Source: DAOPJM01 sp035399665 (GTDB lineage: Bacteria > Bacillota > Clostridia > Christensenellales > CAG-138). From it: DNA of 57,224 nt. The stretch lies in assembly GCA_035399665.1 (NCBI GenBank), contig DAOPJM010000010.1, forward strand, positions 1 to 57,224, in the 5' to 3' direction. The notes below the pieces were generated by a model that saw nothing but the letters and a program-made list of their open reading frames with translations, was not told the origin of the DNA and searched no databases. The position numbers and the translations under genes were made by a program. Below are positions 50,493-57,224 of this stretch, in pieces (position 1 is the first letter of the stretch; each line of letters opens with the position of its first letter).

Positions 50493-51485
50493 CCGGTCAT
50501 ATTCAATGTCGAATATATAGACATCTACGGCAAGAACGCGGAGCAGAGCTTCACAGTCTATGTCACTATCATGGACGGCAAGGACCCCGACGAGCAGCCA
50601 AAGGCCGACCCGACCCCCGAACCCACAGATGACAGCCTACGAAAACCACTGCTGTATGTATCCGAGCTTATCGCAGCGCCCGACACGGTGAACGCGGGGG
50701 AGAGCTTTAGGGTTTCGGTCACACTGACCAATCGCGGCGGAGCGGACGCAAGGTACATTCTTGCGGCGGCGTCGGCGGAGGACGAGGGCTTAGTTTCGAC
50801 CGAGCAGATAGGCCGCAAGTTCGCGGAGCAGCTGAAGATGGGGGAGAAATTGAGCTTCAGCTTCGAATTTACCGTATCTATGAAAGCGCTTTCGGGTGAA
50901 CACAGATTGTTTGTCGCGGTAGAATATGAGGACAGGTACGGCACGGCGTACAGTGAGCGGGCGGAGCTTGTCGTGAACGTTGTGCAGCCTGTGAGCTTGG
51001 GCTTTGATAACGCCAAGCTGCCCGAGAAGGTGACTTCGGGGGACAGCTTCGAGATACCCATAGCCGTGTACAACACAGGGTATGCGCCCATGTACAACGT
51101 CAAGGCGGAGCTGCTTTGCGACGGGCTTATAGCGGCGGCGGCGTACTTTGGAAAGCTTGAGCCGGATCAAAGCGCGGACAAGATGATGTCTGTTTTTGCA
51201 GCGACTCTGTATGGCGGGAAGTACGGGGAGAGCGTGGGACAGATACTGATAAGCTATGTTGACGCGGAGGGCGCGAGCTATACGGATGTGATAGCCGTGC
51301 GCACAACGATAACCCGGGCTGTTAAGCTGACTGACGAGGAGAAGGCCGCCGAGGAAGCCAAGATTGCCGAGCAAAAGACGCTTTCGCAATGGTGGGTGTC
51401 GCTTTTGATTGGCATTGCCATAATCGCAGTTATCGTGTCTGTCATTATCGTGACCAAGTTCACCCGTGCCATGAAGATGAAGTGA
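50493..51485 (+). pseudogene. Downstream half of an interrupted CARDB/COG1361-like surface protein
   Basis: 331 codons in the same frame as the preceding lipoprotein, beginning PVIFNVEYIDIYG directly after its TAA. An internal ATG at 50571 exists but has no ribosome site and lies inside a domain. Two immunoglobulin-like repeats follow (PDTVNAGESFRVSVTLTNRG and PEKVTSGDSFEIPIAVYNTG), then a helix EEKAAEEAKIAEQ and a C-terminal membrane segment (SLLIGIAIIAVIVSVIIV). No signal peptide of its own, so it depends on the upstream half or is a remnant. Confidence 0.65.
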
Positions 51486-51626
51486 CGGGAGAAAGGACAA
51501 GCGCGATGCGAGATAATTATATTCTGTTGATTTGGCGGCTGCGTTTCTGTTTTGCGCCTGTCAGCCCACGCCTCAAGCGTTAGGTCGCTGTCAATAAGGG
51601 TGATGATTATGCCGACATAAAAGGCA

Positions 51627-51657
51627 ACGCACCGCCACATTTAATTAGACGGTGCGT
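51627..51657 (-). terminator. Terminator after the small lipoprotein gene
   Basis: ACGCACCG/CGGTGCGT stem with an AT-rich loop, about 25 bp past the stop of the minus-strand gene. Confidence 0.5.
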
Positions 51658-51680
51658 AATTAGTTAATTGGTGATTATGT

Positions 51681-52031
51681 TCAGTCCTGACGATAGAAGG
51701 TATTCGAACCGGAAGCGTCGGTAAGCACCAAGGTGTCCGCGTCGGTGAACTCATACGAGTATGTGTCGGTACTGTTCACGCCGAGGACGCTCGTTGTGAT
51801 AGTCAAAACACTGTCATCAATGGTATAGGTGAAGGACAGGCTTATGCTGTCGGTGAAGGTGGACACATTCCCGCTGCCGTTCTCATAGAAGACATAGGTC
51901 GCGGCGGTGGAAATACCGTATGCGCCAACATTGCCCTTCCATGTTCCGATTATGCGCTTTGCGGGACTGCACGCCATGCACATTGTGGTGAGCATGAGGA
52001 GGGCGCAGATGATTGCAACAAATCTTTTCAT
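51681..52031 (-). CDS. Small lipoprotein, lipocalin-like beta protein
   Basis: 116 residues. Signal peptide with lipobox CMAC (Cys21), then IIGTWKGNVG, a pattern resembling small lipocalin-like or DUF5640-type domains, and alternating beta strands to the end. Membrane-anchored outside. Function unknown. A GAGGAG-containing leader precedes the ATG. Confidence 0.8.
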   Translation of the reverse strand: MKRFVAIICALLMLTTMCMACSPAKRIIGTWKGNVGAYGISTAATYVFYENGSGNVSTFTDSISLSFTYTIDDSVLTITTSVLGVNSTDTYSYEFTDADTLVLTDASGSNTFYRQD

Positions 52032-52182
52032 TGTAGTTATCTCCTCTCAAATATGGTTAATTATATCAGCTTATAGCGGAAAGAGCAAGGGCAATAATCT
52101 ACGGATTTCATAGCGACTGTTATTTTTGAGACAAACTTAACAAACCGAGGTGACAAAATATCACGGAATGAAAAATTAGGGC

Positions 52183-52211
52183 TTGACAAAGCCGGAGGGG
52201 AGTACTAAAAT
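52183..52211 (+). promoter_or_regulatory. Promoter of tRNA-Arg
   Basis: TTGACA (52183-52188), 17-bp spacer, TAAAAT (52206-52211). Confidence 0.8.
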
Positions 52212-52243
52212 AGCTAAGTACGAAATCAGGATGATTTTGTTAT

Positions 52244-52320
52244 GCGCCCTTGGCTCAGCTGGATAGAGCGTTTGGCTACGGACCAGAAGGTCGGGGGTTC
52301 GAATCCCTCAGGGCGCGCCA
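52244..52320 (+). tRNA. tRNA-Arg (anticodon ACG)
   Basis: Acceptor stem GCGCCCT/AGGGCGC, D arm GCTCAGCTGGATAGAGC, anticodon stem TTTGG/CCAGA around CTACGGA (ACG), T arm GGGGGTTCGAATCCCTC, encoded CCA. Decodes CGN codons with A34 as inosine. Confidence 0.96.
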
Positions 52321-52325
52321 AAAAG

Positions 52326-52353
52326 AAAAAGTCGCACAACAGTGCGACTTTTT
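52326..52353 (+). terminator. Terminator after tRNA-Arg
   Basis: AAAAAGTCGCAC/GTGCGACTTTTT with an AACA loop, then further T residues. Confidence 0.85.
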
Positions 52354-52379
52354 CTTTTTGAAGTTTTGATAATGCCGCG

Positions 52380-53045
52380 CTATTCCTGCGTTCCGAACAC
52401 GATCCCGCGGAACAGCTTACGCGTTTTATCAGCGCCGATGGACTTGACGAAAGCATCGGTCGAGGGTCCGCCGTTTTGAAGCAGTCCGTTCACATAAGCG
52501 GAGGCTTTTTTGTGCTTTTCCGTTTGCTCGGTCTCGGACAAAAGCGTTGACTGCGCGGCCGCGGCAAGATAGGCGTCAAGCGCCTCAACAAATGCCGTCT
52601 CAAGCCGAGACAACGCGCTCCGCCCCGTTTTCTTGGCAAACGAGGCGGGCAGCTTCATGTAATCGTACCAATGCTCACCCAGGTCATGCTCCCTTAGCTG
52701 CGCAACACTCTCCTTCACCAGAAGAAGCGCGGCTATGTTGAACGCGTTGGGACGTAACAGCGTGTCATAATACTCCAAAATCATGGTTTCGTTGCCGAGA
52801 GCCGAGATTCGGTCGAAGGAGAAAAGCGGAAGGTCACGCTCAAACGGGTCAATCACCAATGTTTCCATGCGCATAAGTCCCGCCATAGCGCTGCCGTACA
52901 ACAGCGATACGTTGCCCAGACCCTCCGCCGAGTACTGCTCGGAGCGGAGCTTGAGCGGCGCCGCCCGAAAGGAAGCGAATTCCCCTGTGTCGAGTTTTGT
53001 CAGCGCAAAGCGTTCACCAATGCGCTCAACACTTTGCTCAATCAT
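52380..53045 (-). CDS. Hypothetical protein, last gene of the redox/membrane operon
   Basis: 221 residues, soluble. Not recognised. Visible features are LLYGSAMAGLMRMETLVID, then ERDLPLFSFDRIS and NETMILEYYDTLL, a helical centre and a conserved-looking C terminus KLFRGIVFGTQ. Start ATG 53045 overlaps the upstream stop by 4 bp; a much longer frame reaches into that gene without a ribosome site. Co-translated with a membrane protein and a DUF1295 protein. Confidence 0.75.
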   Translation of the reverse strand: MIEQSVERIGERFALTKLDTGEFASFRAAPLKLRSEQYSAEGLGNVSLLYGSAMAGLMRMETLVIDPFERDLPLFSFDRISALGNETMILEYYDTLLRPNAFNIAALLLVKESVAQLREHDLGEHWYDYMKLPASFAKKTGRSALSRLETAFVEALDAYLAAAAQSTLLSETEQTEKHKKASAYVNGLLQNGGPSTDAFVKSIGADKTRKLFRGIVFGTQE

Positions 53046-53680
53046 ACGCGGCGCCCCTTCTTCAAGGCGTCTGGCGCGGACAGCCCCGCGCGGTGCAGCA
53101 GCAGTGCACCGACAAACAAGGCTCCCTGCGCAATTATGTTCGTACCCTGCGCAATCCAGTTCATGGACGCTTCCTGAAAATCTCGAGAGGACAGATAGCC
53201 CATCGCAAGCATGAACACGAAGGCAACTAAAAAGAGCACAAGAGCAACGCCGCGCTTTAGACGCTTTGCCATCACGCAAAGGCTTGCGCAGATGCCGGCC
53301 GTACCCAGTACGGTTAAAACCGCAAAGACCAGGCTGCTCTCATAGACTACGGGTGCGGCGGCTAAAAGTGCCTTACCCTCCTGCCTTACCGTAAGCAGAG
53401 CGACAAGCGCCATGGCAGTCAGCACGAAGCCCGTGGTCTGCATTGGGAAAAACACCTTGTTTAGCGCGACAAAATCGCACACGTTCAGCGCATAGAGCAG
53501 CTTCCACGACGCCTTGTAGATTCCCGCCGCCACAATCATCAGCGTTTCGGCTGAGAACAGCGCGAACGCGCCCTTGCTCATCTTGTTGTACAAGTCGCGC
53601 ATGAGCAGCAGCGCCGTGAGCAGGAACAGCACTACCGGAACAAAATCCACAAGCGCCATTGGGATGGTGACGCCGTTCAT
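53042..53680 (-). CDS. Polytopic membrane protein of unknown function
   Basis: 212 residues, about six membrane segments (VDFVPVVLFLLTALLLMRDL, ALMVALVALLTV-like regions and GVALVLFLVAFVFMLAMGY). No known motif. Overlaps the DUF1295 gene upstream and the unknown gene downstream by 4 bp each, so equal production of the three proteins is likely. Confidence 0.78.
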   Translation of the reverse strand: MNGVTIPMALVDFVPVVLFLLTALLLMRDLYNKMSKGAFALFSAETLMIVAAGIYKASWKLLYALNVCDFVALNKVFFPMQTTGFVLTAMALVALLTVRQEGKALLAAAPVVYESSLVFAVLTVLGTAGICASLCVMAKRLKRGVALVLFLVAFVFMLAMGYLSSRDFQEASMNWIAQGTNIIAQGALFVGALLLHRAGLSAPDALKKGRRV

Positions 53681-54477
53681 TTCTTTGCCTCCTTCACGAG
53701 ATGATAAATTGGGAGCAGGGGCAGAATGATTGGAGTTTTATCCGTGTACGCACGATATTCTGCCAGACCTCCGTAACGGCTGAGCTGACGCTTCTCCAGA
53801 CGCTGCGCTCCGTTGAACATGATATAGACGATACAGACATAAGCCAGTGCCGCCATGAGCCATTGCCCCCAGTGATTAAACGCGGTGACCCCGCCAATGA
53901 ATACGCCTGTCCAGAACAGGATCTCACCGAAATAGTTAGGGCAGCGCACCATTTTGTACAGCCCTTCGGTAGCGACCATATTCGGCCTTTTCGCCTTTTG
54001 AGCGGACTTTTGCATGTCGGCAAGCGTTTCAAGCACCAGCGCCACGAGACTGACAATTACGCCAATCCAAGGCAGCACGACGTCAGCGGAGCCGTTATAC
54101 AGCCGATAGAACACAGGGCTGACCTGCGCAATATACAATACAGTGACCGACACCCAGATAACCGCCTTGACAAAGATCGGCATGGCCTTTTCATCTCCCG
54201 CGGCCTGTGAAAGCGTCTTGCGATAGGCGGAATTCTTGATCTCACGATAGAGAAGAAATCCGGACAGCCGCGCACCATAGGCGATGAACAGTATGCACTG
54301 CACATAGTGGACAAGCTGCATCTGAGCGCCGAACAGTATCATCAGCGCAACGCTGACGCCCGCGACGGCAAAGCCGTAGCCGATAGACAGGAAGTAGACG
54401 AACTTATAAAAGCCAACCGCGCACAGCACGGCCGCCACAACAGCCAATATCCAAAGGTATTGCCATCCCATTATCAT
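53677..54477 (-). CDS. DUF1295 / steroid 5-alpha-reductase-like membrane protein
   Basis: 266 residues, six to seven membrane segments. The C-terminal part holds the family signature: ATEGLYKMVRCPNYFGEILFWTGV, then RLEKRQLSRYGGLAEYRAY. This group includes NADPH-dependent reductases of steroids and other hydrophobic enones as well as isoprenylcysteine methyltransferases. Directly after an SDR, a reductase role on a lipid-like substrate is plausible but unproven. Confidence 0.87.
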   Translation of the reverse strand: MIMGWQYLWILAVVAAVLCAVGFYKFVYFLSIGYGFAVAGVSVALMILFGAQMQLVHYVQCILFIAYGARLSGFLLYREIKNSAYRKTLSQAAGDEKAMPIFVKAVIWVSVTVLYIAQVSPVFYRLYNGSADVVLPWIGVIVSLVALVLETLADMQKSAQKAKRPNMVATEGLYKMVRCPNYFGEILFWTGVFIGGVTAFNHWGQWLMAALAYVCIVYIMFNGAQRLEKRQLSRYGGLAEYRAYTDKTPIILPLLPIYHLVKEAKK

Positions 54478-54492
54478 CGCTCATTCCCCCGT

Positions 54493-55338
54493 TCAGCTCT
54501 TAAAGCTGTCGCTTATGTATTGCTTGAAGCTATGCTCGCCATAGCACACATCGCCCACCATAGGCTCGGTCAGCGTCCACTTGGAGAAGCGGATTATGGC
54601 CTCCTTGCCGTTCTTTTTGAGCTTGTTGACAAAGGCCAGAACATCGAACAGGAACACGGGCGCACGCTTGATGACAGGCGTTTTGCCTGCGGCCGCAAAG
54701 CACATTCGCGCAATCTCCTCATAGGTCCAAGTCTCTTTGCCGCCGATGGACACGGTGACGTTTGCATCCGACAAATGCCTGACGATATAGTCCGCGAAGT
54801 CGGGCGTGTCGATAACATTGGCGCTGACCGGCTCCTTGCCAAGAAGCGTGACCTCGCCCTTTTCAATCATGGGCTTGAACACCTTGACGATATCGTAAAA
54901 GTACCCTGTTGGTCTGTAAATAATGTAATCAAGCCCGCTCTTTTTCAGCTCCTCCTCCATGAGGTATTTGGCGTGAAGCATGGGTACTTTGGGCGCTTTA
55001 TCCGCCTTCAGCACAGAAATGTAGATAAACTTTTTTACACCGGCGCGTTTCGCCTCGTTGAGAAGATTCACATTGCCCTGATAGTCGATCTGATAGTTTG
55101 TCACCGTGGCGGAGGTCTTGGTCAGTCCCACGGTTGAAATCACCGCGTCCGCGCCGCTGCAAAGGCCGACAAGCGCCTTTGGATCGGTGACGTCCAGTTT
55201 CTTGAAGGTGAAATTCCCGCTAAGACCAAGATCCCTCTCGATCATGTCCGCGGCTGTGACCTGATGCCCCGCCGCAAGCAGCGCACGAAAGATGTCGCTG
55301 CCGAGATTGCCATAAGCGCCTGCCAGTACGATCTTCAT
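54493..55338 (-). CDS. NmrA-like / atypical SDR NAD(P)-binding protein
   Basis: 281 residues. The N-terminal GAYGNLGSDIFRALLAAGH (7-25) binds the cofactor. ISTVGLT, the KVPMLHAKYLMEEELKKSGL segment (K near 125) and IIYRPTGYFYD resemble divinyl-chlorophyllide-reductase-type atypical SDRs. AGGAGGAAATA precedes ATG 55338. First gene of a four-gene operon with its own TTGACA promoter. Confidence 0.87.
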   Translation of the reverse strand: MKIVLAGAYGNLGSDIFRALLAAGHQVTAADMIERDLGLSGNFTFKKLDVTDPKALVGLCSGADAVISTVGLTKTSATVTNYQIDYQGNVNLLNEAKRAGVKKFIYISVLKADKAPKVPMLHAKYLMEEELKKSGLDYIIYRPTGYFYDIVKVFKPMIEKGEVTLLGKEPVSANVIDTPDFADYIVRHLSDANVTVSIGGKETWTYEEIARMCFAAAGKTPVIKRAPVFLFDVLAFVNKLKKNGKEAIIRFSKWTLTEPMVGDVCYGEHSFKQYISDSFKS

Positions 55339-55353
55339 TGTTATATTTCCTCC

Positions 55354-55382
55354 TATTTATATTTCTTTAGTTGTGTTGTCAA
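55354..55382 (-). promoter_or_regulatory. Internal promoter before the NmrA-like gene
   Basis: Minus strand TTGACA (55377-55382) with TAAATA 17 bp or TATAAA 15 bp downstream. The message would start just before the ribosome binding site. Confidence 0.45.
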
Positions 55383-55450
55383 TGCGTTTTTGCTGTCTGA
55401 ACAGCCGAATCGAACACGCGGTATAGTAGTGAGCCTCCGAACGGCGAAGC

Positions 55451-55474
55451 TGACGTTCCTTTCCGCGAACGTCA
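55451..55474. promoter_or_regulatory. Perfect inverted repeat after the hydrolase gene
   Basis: TGACGTTC/GAACGTCA, 8-bp arms with an 8-nt loop, beginning at the hydrolase stop codon. No T-run; it may be an operator, a weak terminator or an mRNA-end hairpin. Confidence 0.5.
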
Positions 55475-56245
55475 ATGGCTGCTCATACGCGTCTTGAAGC
55501 TGCCGCAACCCGTCTGCTTTTCGGGCAAGCCCGTCAACCATGTTGTAATGACATCCGCCGTCAGCCGCCATTGCTCCTCGTTGGAGATGGCCGCAGGCGT
55601 GTCGCCCTGCTGTTCTCCATAGTCACCGAACTGCGCATGGTTGCCGCCCGATATGACAAGCTCCGTGGTGTGCTTTGGCAGATTCTTACGGTAGGATGCA
55701 TACTTATTCGCGTCCAACACCGTGTCGAGATCGCCGTAAACGGACAGCACGGGCAGGTTAAGAGGCTCTGTGGAGTATGCCGCAAGCAGGATGACCCCGC
55801 AAACGTCGTCACTGTGACCTGCGGCAAACGAGGCTGCCATGGCTCCGCCAAGGGAGTGTCCGCCCACAACCCAGCGCTCAACGTTCGGATGCTTTGCTAT
55901 TATCTCGGCGGCGCAGTTCACGTCAAATACAGCAAGGTGATACGGCATGGAGGGGATTGCCACGAACAGACCGCTTTGCATGAGCAGACTCGCAAGCGGG
56001 GCATAAGCGTCCTCGTCCACAAGTCCTCCTGGATACAGGATAATCCCGATTTTGGCCGTGTCCTCGCCAAAGGTCACTACGCCGTCCGCGTCACCGTTTG
56101 ACTGCGCCATGCAGACCTTGGCTGTTTCCTCACAGTGCGCATACCCGCTTGCGTAGACAGATAATCCAATCCACAACGCGGCGGCAAGGGCTATAATGAC
56201 GGCAAGCGCGATCCATAGACCGCGCCGCTTGCGTCCTGCGCTCAC
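55472..56245 (-). CDS. Membrane-anchored alpha/beta hydrolase
   Basis: 257 residues. One N-terminal membrane helix (about 10-33) leaves the enzyme outside the cell. GIILYPGGLVDEDAY is the oxyanion segment, GGHSLGGAMAA carries the nucleophile Ser, YGDLDTV the Asp and SGGNHAQFGDYG the His, so the triad is complete. Substrate unknown; esters of small or lipophilic molecules are possible. Overlaps the flavin reductase gene by 4 bp. Confidence 0.9.
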   Translation of the reverse strand: MSAGRKRRGLWIALAVIIALAAALWIGLSVYASGYAHCEETAKVCMAQSNGDADGVVTFGEDTAKIGIILYPGGLVDEDAYAPLASLLMQSGLFVAIPSMPYHLAVFDVNCAAEIIAKHPNVERWVVGGHSLGGAMAASFAAGHSDDVCGVILLAAYSTEPLNLPVLSVYGDLDTVLDANKYASYRKNLPKHTTELVISGGNHAQFGDYGEQQGDTPAAISNEEQWRLTADVITTWLTGLPEKQTGCGSFKTRMSSH

Positions 56246-57168
56246 TTGCCCTTTTCCTTGCTGCGCTTGTCGTTGATGATATCCATATGCTCAGCAGTAA
56301 TGAGCGTTACATCATGAGCCTTGGCCCAATCCACGCAGCCCTTGAGCGCGGTGGGAAGGAAGATACGCGGCACCTTGATGAGCTTCATGCAGGCTTCGTC
56401 GGTGAACTTCACCGTATCGTCCGCACGCTTTGCCGCGTACTGCACGGACTCCAAGCTGGCTTCGCGTATGGGCAGAAGCTCAGGATGCGGTCTGCGAAAG
56501 CGTGTGTACCAGAAGTTCTTGCTGTCGCGGTAGCCGTAGTCCACGGGGACACGCGGGAAATCACCTGCTTTTACGCCGTTCAGGATAGCGTCATAGTAAC
56601 GCTGCTTCATGAGAATTTTGTCCACTCGAAGGATGAAATGTGCGCCGAAAGGACTGGTGATGCCGTTGAAATCGTGATAGGGAGCGGGATAGCCGTTCAG
56701 CTCGCCCGGTTTGTCGTCCTGCGCACCGTCAAGCTCACGCATCCAGGTGCATTCCATGACCTGGTACGCTTCCCCGATTACTTGAGGAAAGGCCTCGTTT
56801 GGGTGCTCAGCCGCCATCTGACCATCCTCAAGCGTATAGAGACAATCCTTCATCTTTTCCGAAGGCTTGTCGCCGGGGAAGCCCATGCGTACCGCCTCCT
56901 TGAAATACTTCCTGTCATCTGTGATAAAGTTCAGTGCGCACTTGCCGTAACGAAGCAGGTGCTGTGCCGTGTTGGAGGAATTCCGCGTACACAGAAGCAT
57001 GGCGTAGTAGTCGCGTCCCGCGATGTAGTATGGCGCGACAAGCGAATATGGCCCAAGCGAGGTCTTTCCGTCCTCCGCAAGGGTGCTGACCATGACGGTT
57101 GGCATGGGAAAGAACGCCGAGGTCTGGTAGAAGTTGTCAACGATCCTGAGGTTCTGGAAGCTGGACAT
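56242..57168 (-). CDS. Flavin reductase-like (FMN-binding split barrel) protein
   Basis: 308 residues. The N-terminal half matches the flavin reductase domain: FFPMPTVMVSTLAEDGKTSL, SLVAPYYIAGRDYY and LCTRNSSNTAQHLL. The C-terminal half is an extension not seen in small flavin reductases. AAAGGAG precedes the ATG. First gene of the cluster, probably a flavoenzyme for an organic substrate rather than a free-flavin reductase. Nothing beyond it is visible in the window. Confidence 0.85.
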   Translation of the reverse strand: MSSFQNLRIVDNFYQTSAFFPMPTVMVSTLAEDGKTSLGPYSLVAPYYIAGRDYYAMLLCTRNSSNTAQHLLRYGKCALNFITDDRKYFKEAVRMGFPGDKPSEKMKDCLYTLEDGQMAAEHPNEAFPQVIGEAYQVMECTWMRELDGAQDDKPGELNGYPAPYHDFNGITSPFGAHFILRVDKILMKQRYYDAILNGVKAGDFPRVPVDYGYRDSKNFWYTRFRRPHPELLPIREASLESVQYAAKRADDTVKFTDEACMKLIKVPRIFLPTALKGCVDWAKAHDVTLITAEHMDIINDKRSKEKGK

Positions 57169-57191
57169 ATTAGATACTCCTTTATTTTAGT

Positions 57192-57206
57192 TTGGGACGA
57201 TCCCAA
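57192..57206. promoter_or_regulatory. Palindromic operator candidate
   Basis: TTGGGA-CGA-TCCCAA, a 15-bp palindrome 24 bp before the flavin reductase start and just upstream of a TAAAAT -10 (57184-57189, minus strand). Likely the binding site of an unseen regulator. Confidence 0.5.
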
Positions 57207-57224
57207 TCGGTTTAATGGGTTTAC

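Overview
The window suggests an anaerobic, endospore-forming Firmicute (Clostridia-like), probably from a metagenome assembly. Evidence for this: strong AGGAGG-type ribosome binding sites and TTGACA/TATAAT promoters almost throughout, a spoIIR-sleB-ypeB sporulation/germination operon, many Clostridia-style lipoproteins with Thr/Pro linkers, a dockerin protein, and the order trmK-nif3-zinc ribbon-rnpB-trpS. No 16S gene or clear taxonomic marker is present, so the lineage below class level is open. Three runs of 100 N (8061-8160, 28850-28949, 48061-48160) are scaffold joins. The sequences on the two sides of each join are identical over 36, 55 and 55 nt, so the real gaps may be zero.

Layout: 1-500 tRNA-Leu(GAG). 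505-1922 purine nucleoside phosphorylase and BioY. 2077-6427 a five-gene CDP-deoxyhexose and glycosyltransferase operon. 6478-7886 a pair of uncharacterised membrane proteins. 7887-8400 dispersed repeats and a gap. 8452-10735 nucleoside deoxyribosyltransferase, LysR regulator and an iron-sulfur flavoprotein. 11092-14043 a lipoprotein, an SDR under a two-operator promoter, and a GNAT protein. 14231-21039 a six-gene BMP-type nucleoside ABC importer with two nucleoside hydrolases. 21115-24474 rsgA with an attenuator-like leader, an mreB homologue and a WYL regulator. 24559-27211 ypeB, sleB and spoIIR. 27341-28512 a hypothetical protein and an MBL hydrolase. 28513-29130 repeats and a gap. 29220-35052 MATE transporter, cytidylate-kinase-like protein, SagB-type oxidoreductase, and a DUF368/PiT/DUF47 operon. 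35053-40582 a secreted phosphoesterase and a 1450-residue GLUG/dockerin surface protein. 40663-47118 housekeeping genes (trpS, rnpB, nif3, trmK, mnmA). 47339-52031 small membrane proteins and lipoproteins, two of the loci broken. 52244 tRNA-Arg(ACG). 52380-57168 a six-gene redox and membrane cluster of unknown pathway.

Themes: nucleoside salvage recurs (importer, two hydrolases, PNP, deoxyribosyltransferase), so imported nucleosides can be cleaved to bases and ribose or ribose-1-phosphate. The envelope is a second theme: CDP-sugar synthesis, a PopT-like undecaprenyl-phosphate translocase candidate, an MreB homologue, an acyltransferase-3 relative and the dockerin protein.

The most interesting items are: a leader-peptide attenuator arrangement in front of rsgA; a forespore-type promoter (TGAATA-N18-CATACTT) driving a compact spoIIR-sleB-ypeB operon; the uncharacterised flavin reductase / hydrolase / SDR / DUF1295 cluster at the right edge; the DUF368-PiT-DUF47 operon; and a lipoprotein reading frame continuing across one in-frame TAA for another 331 codons. 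All functional statements rest on motifs and remembered family features; no searches were run.
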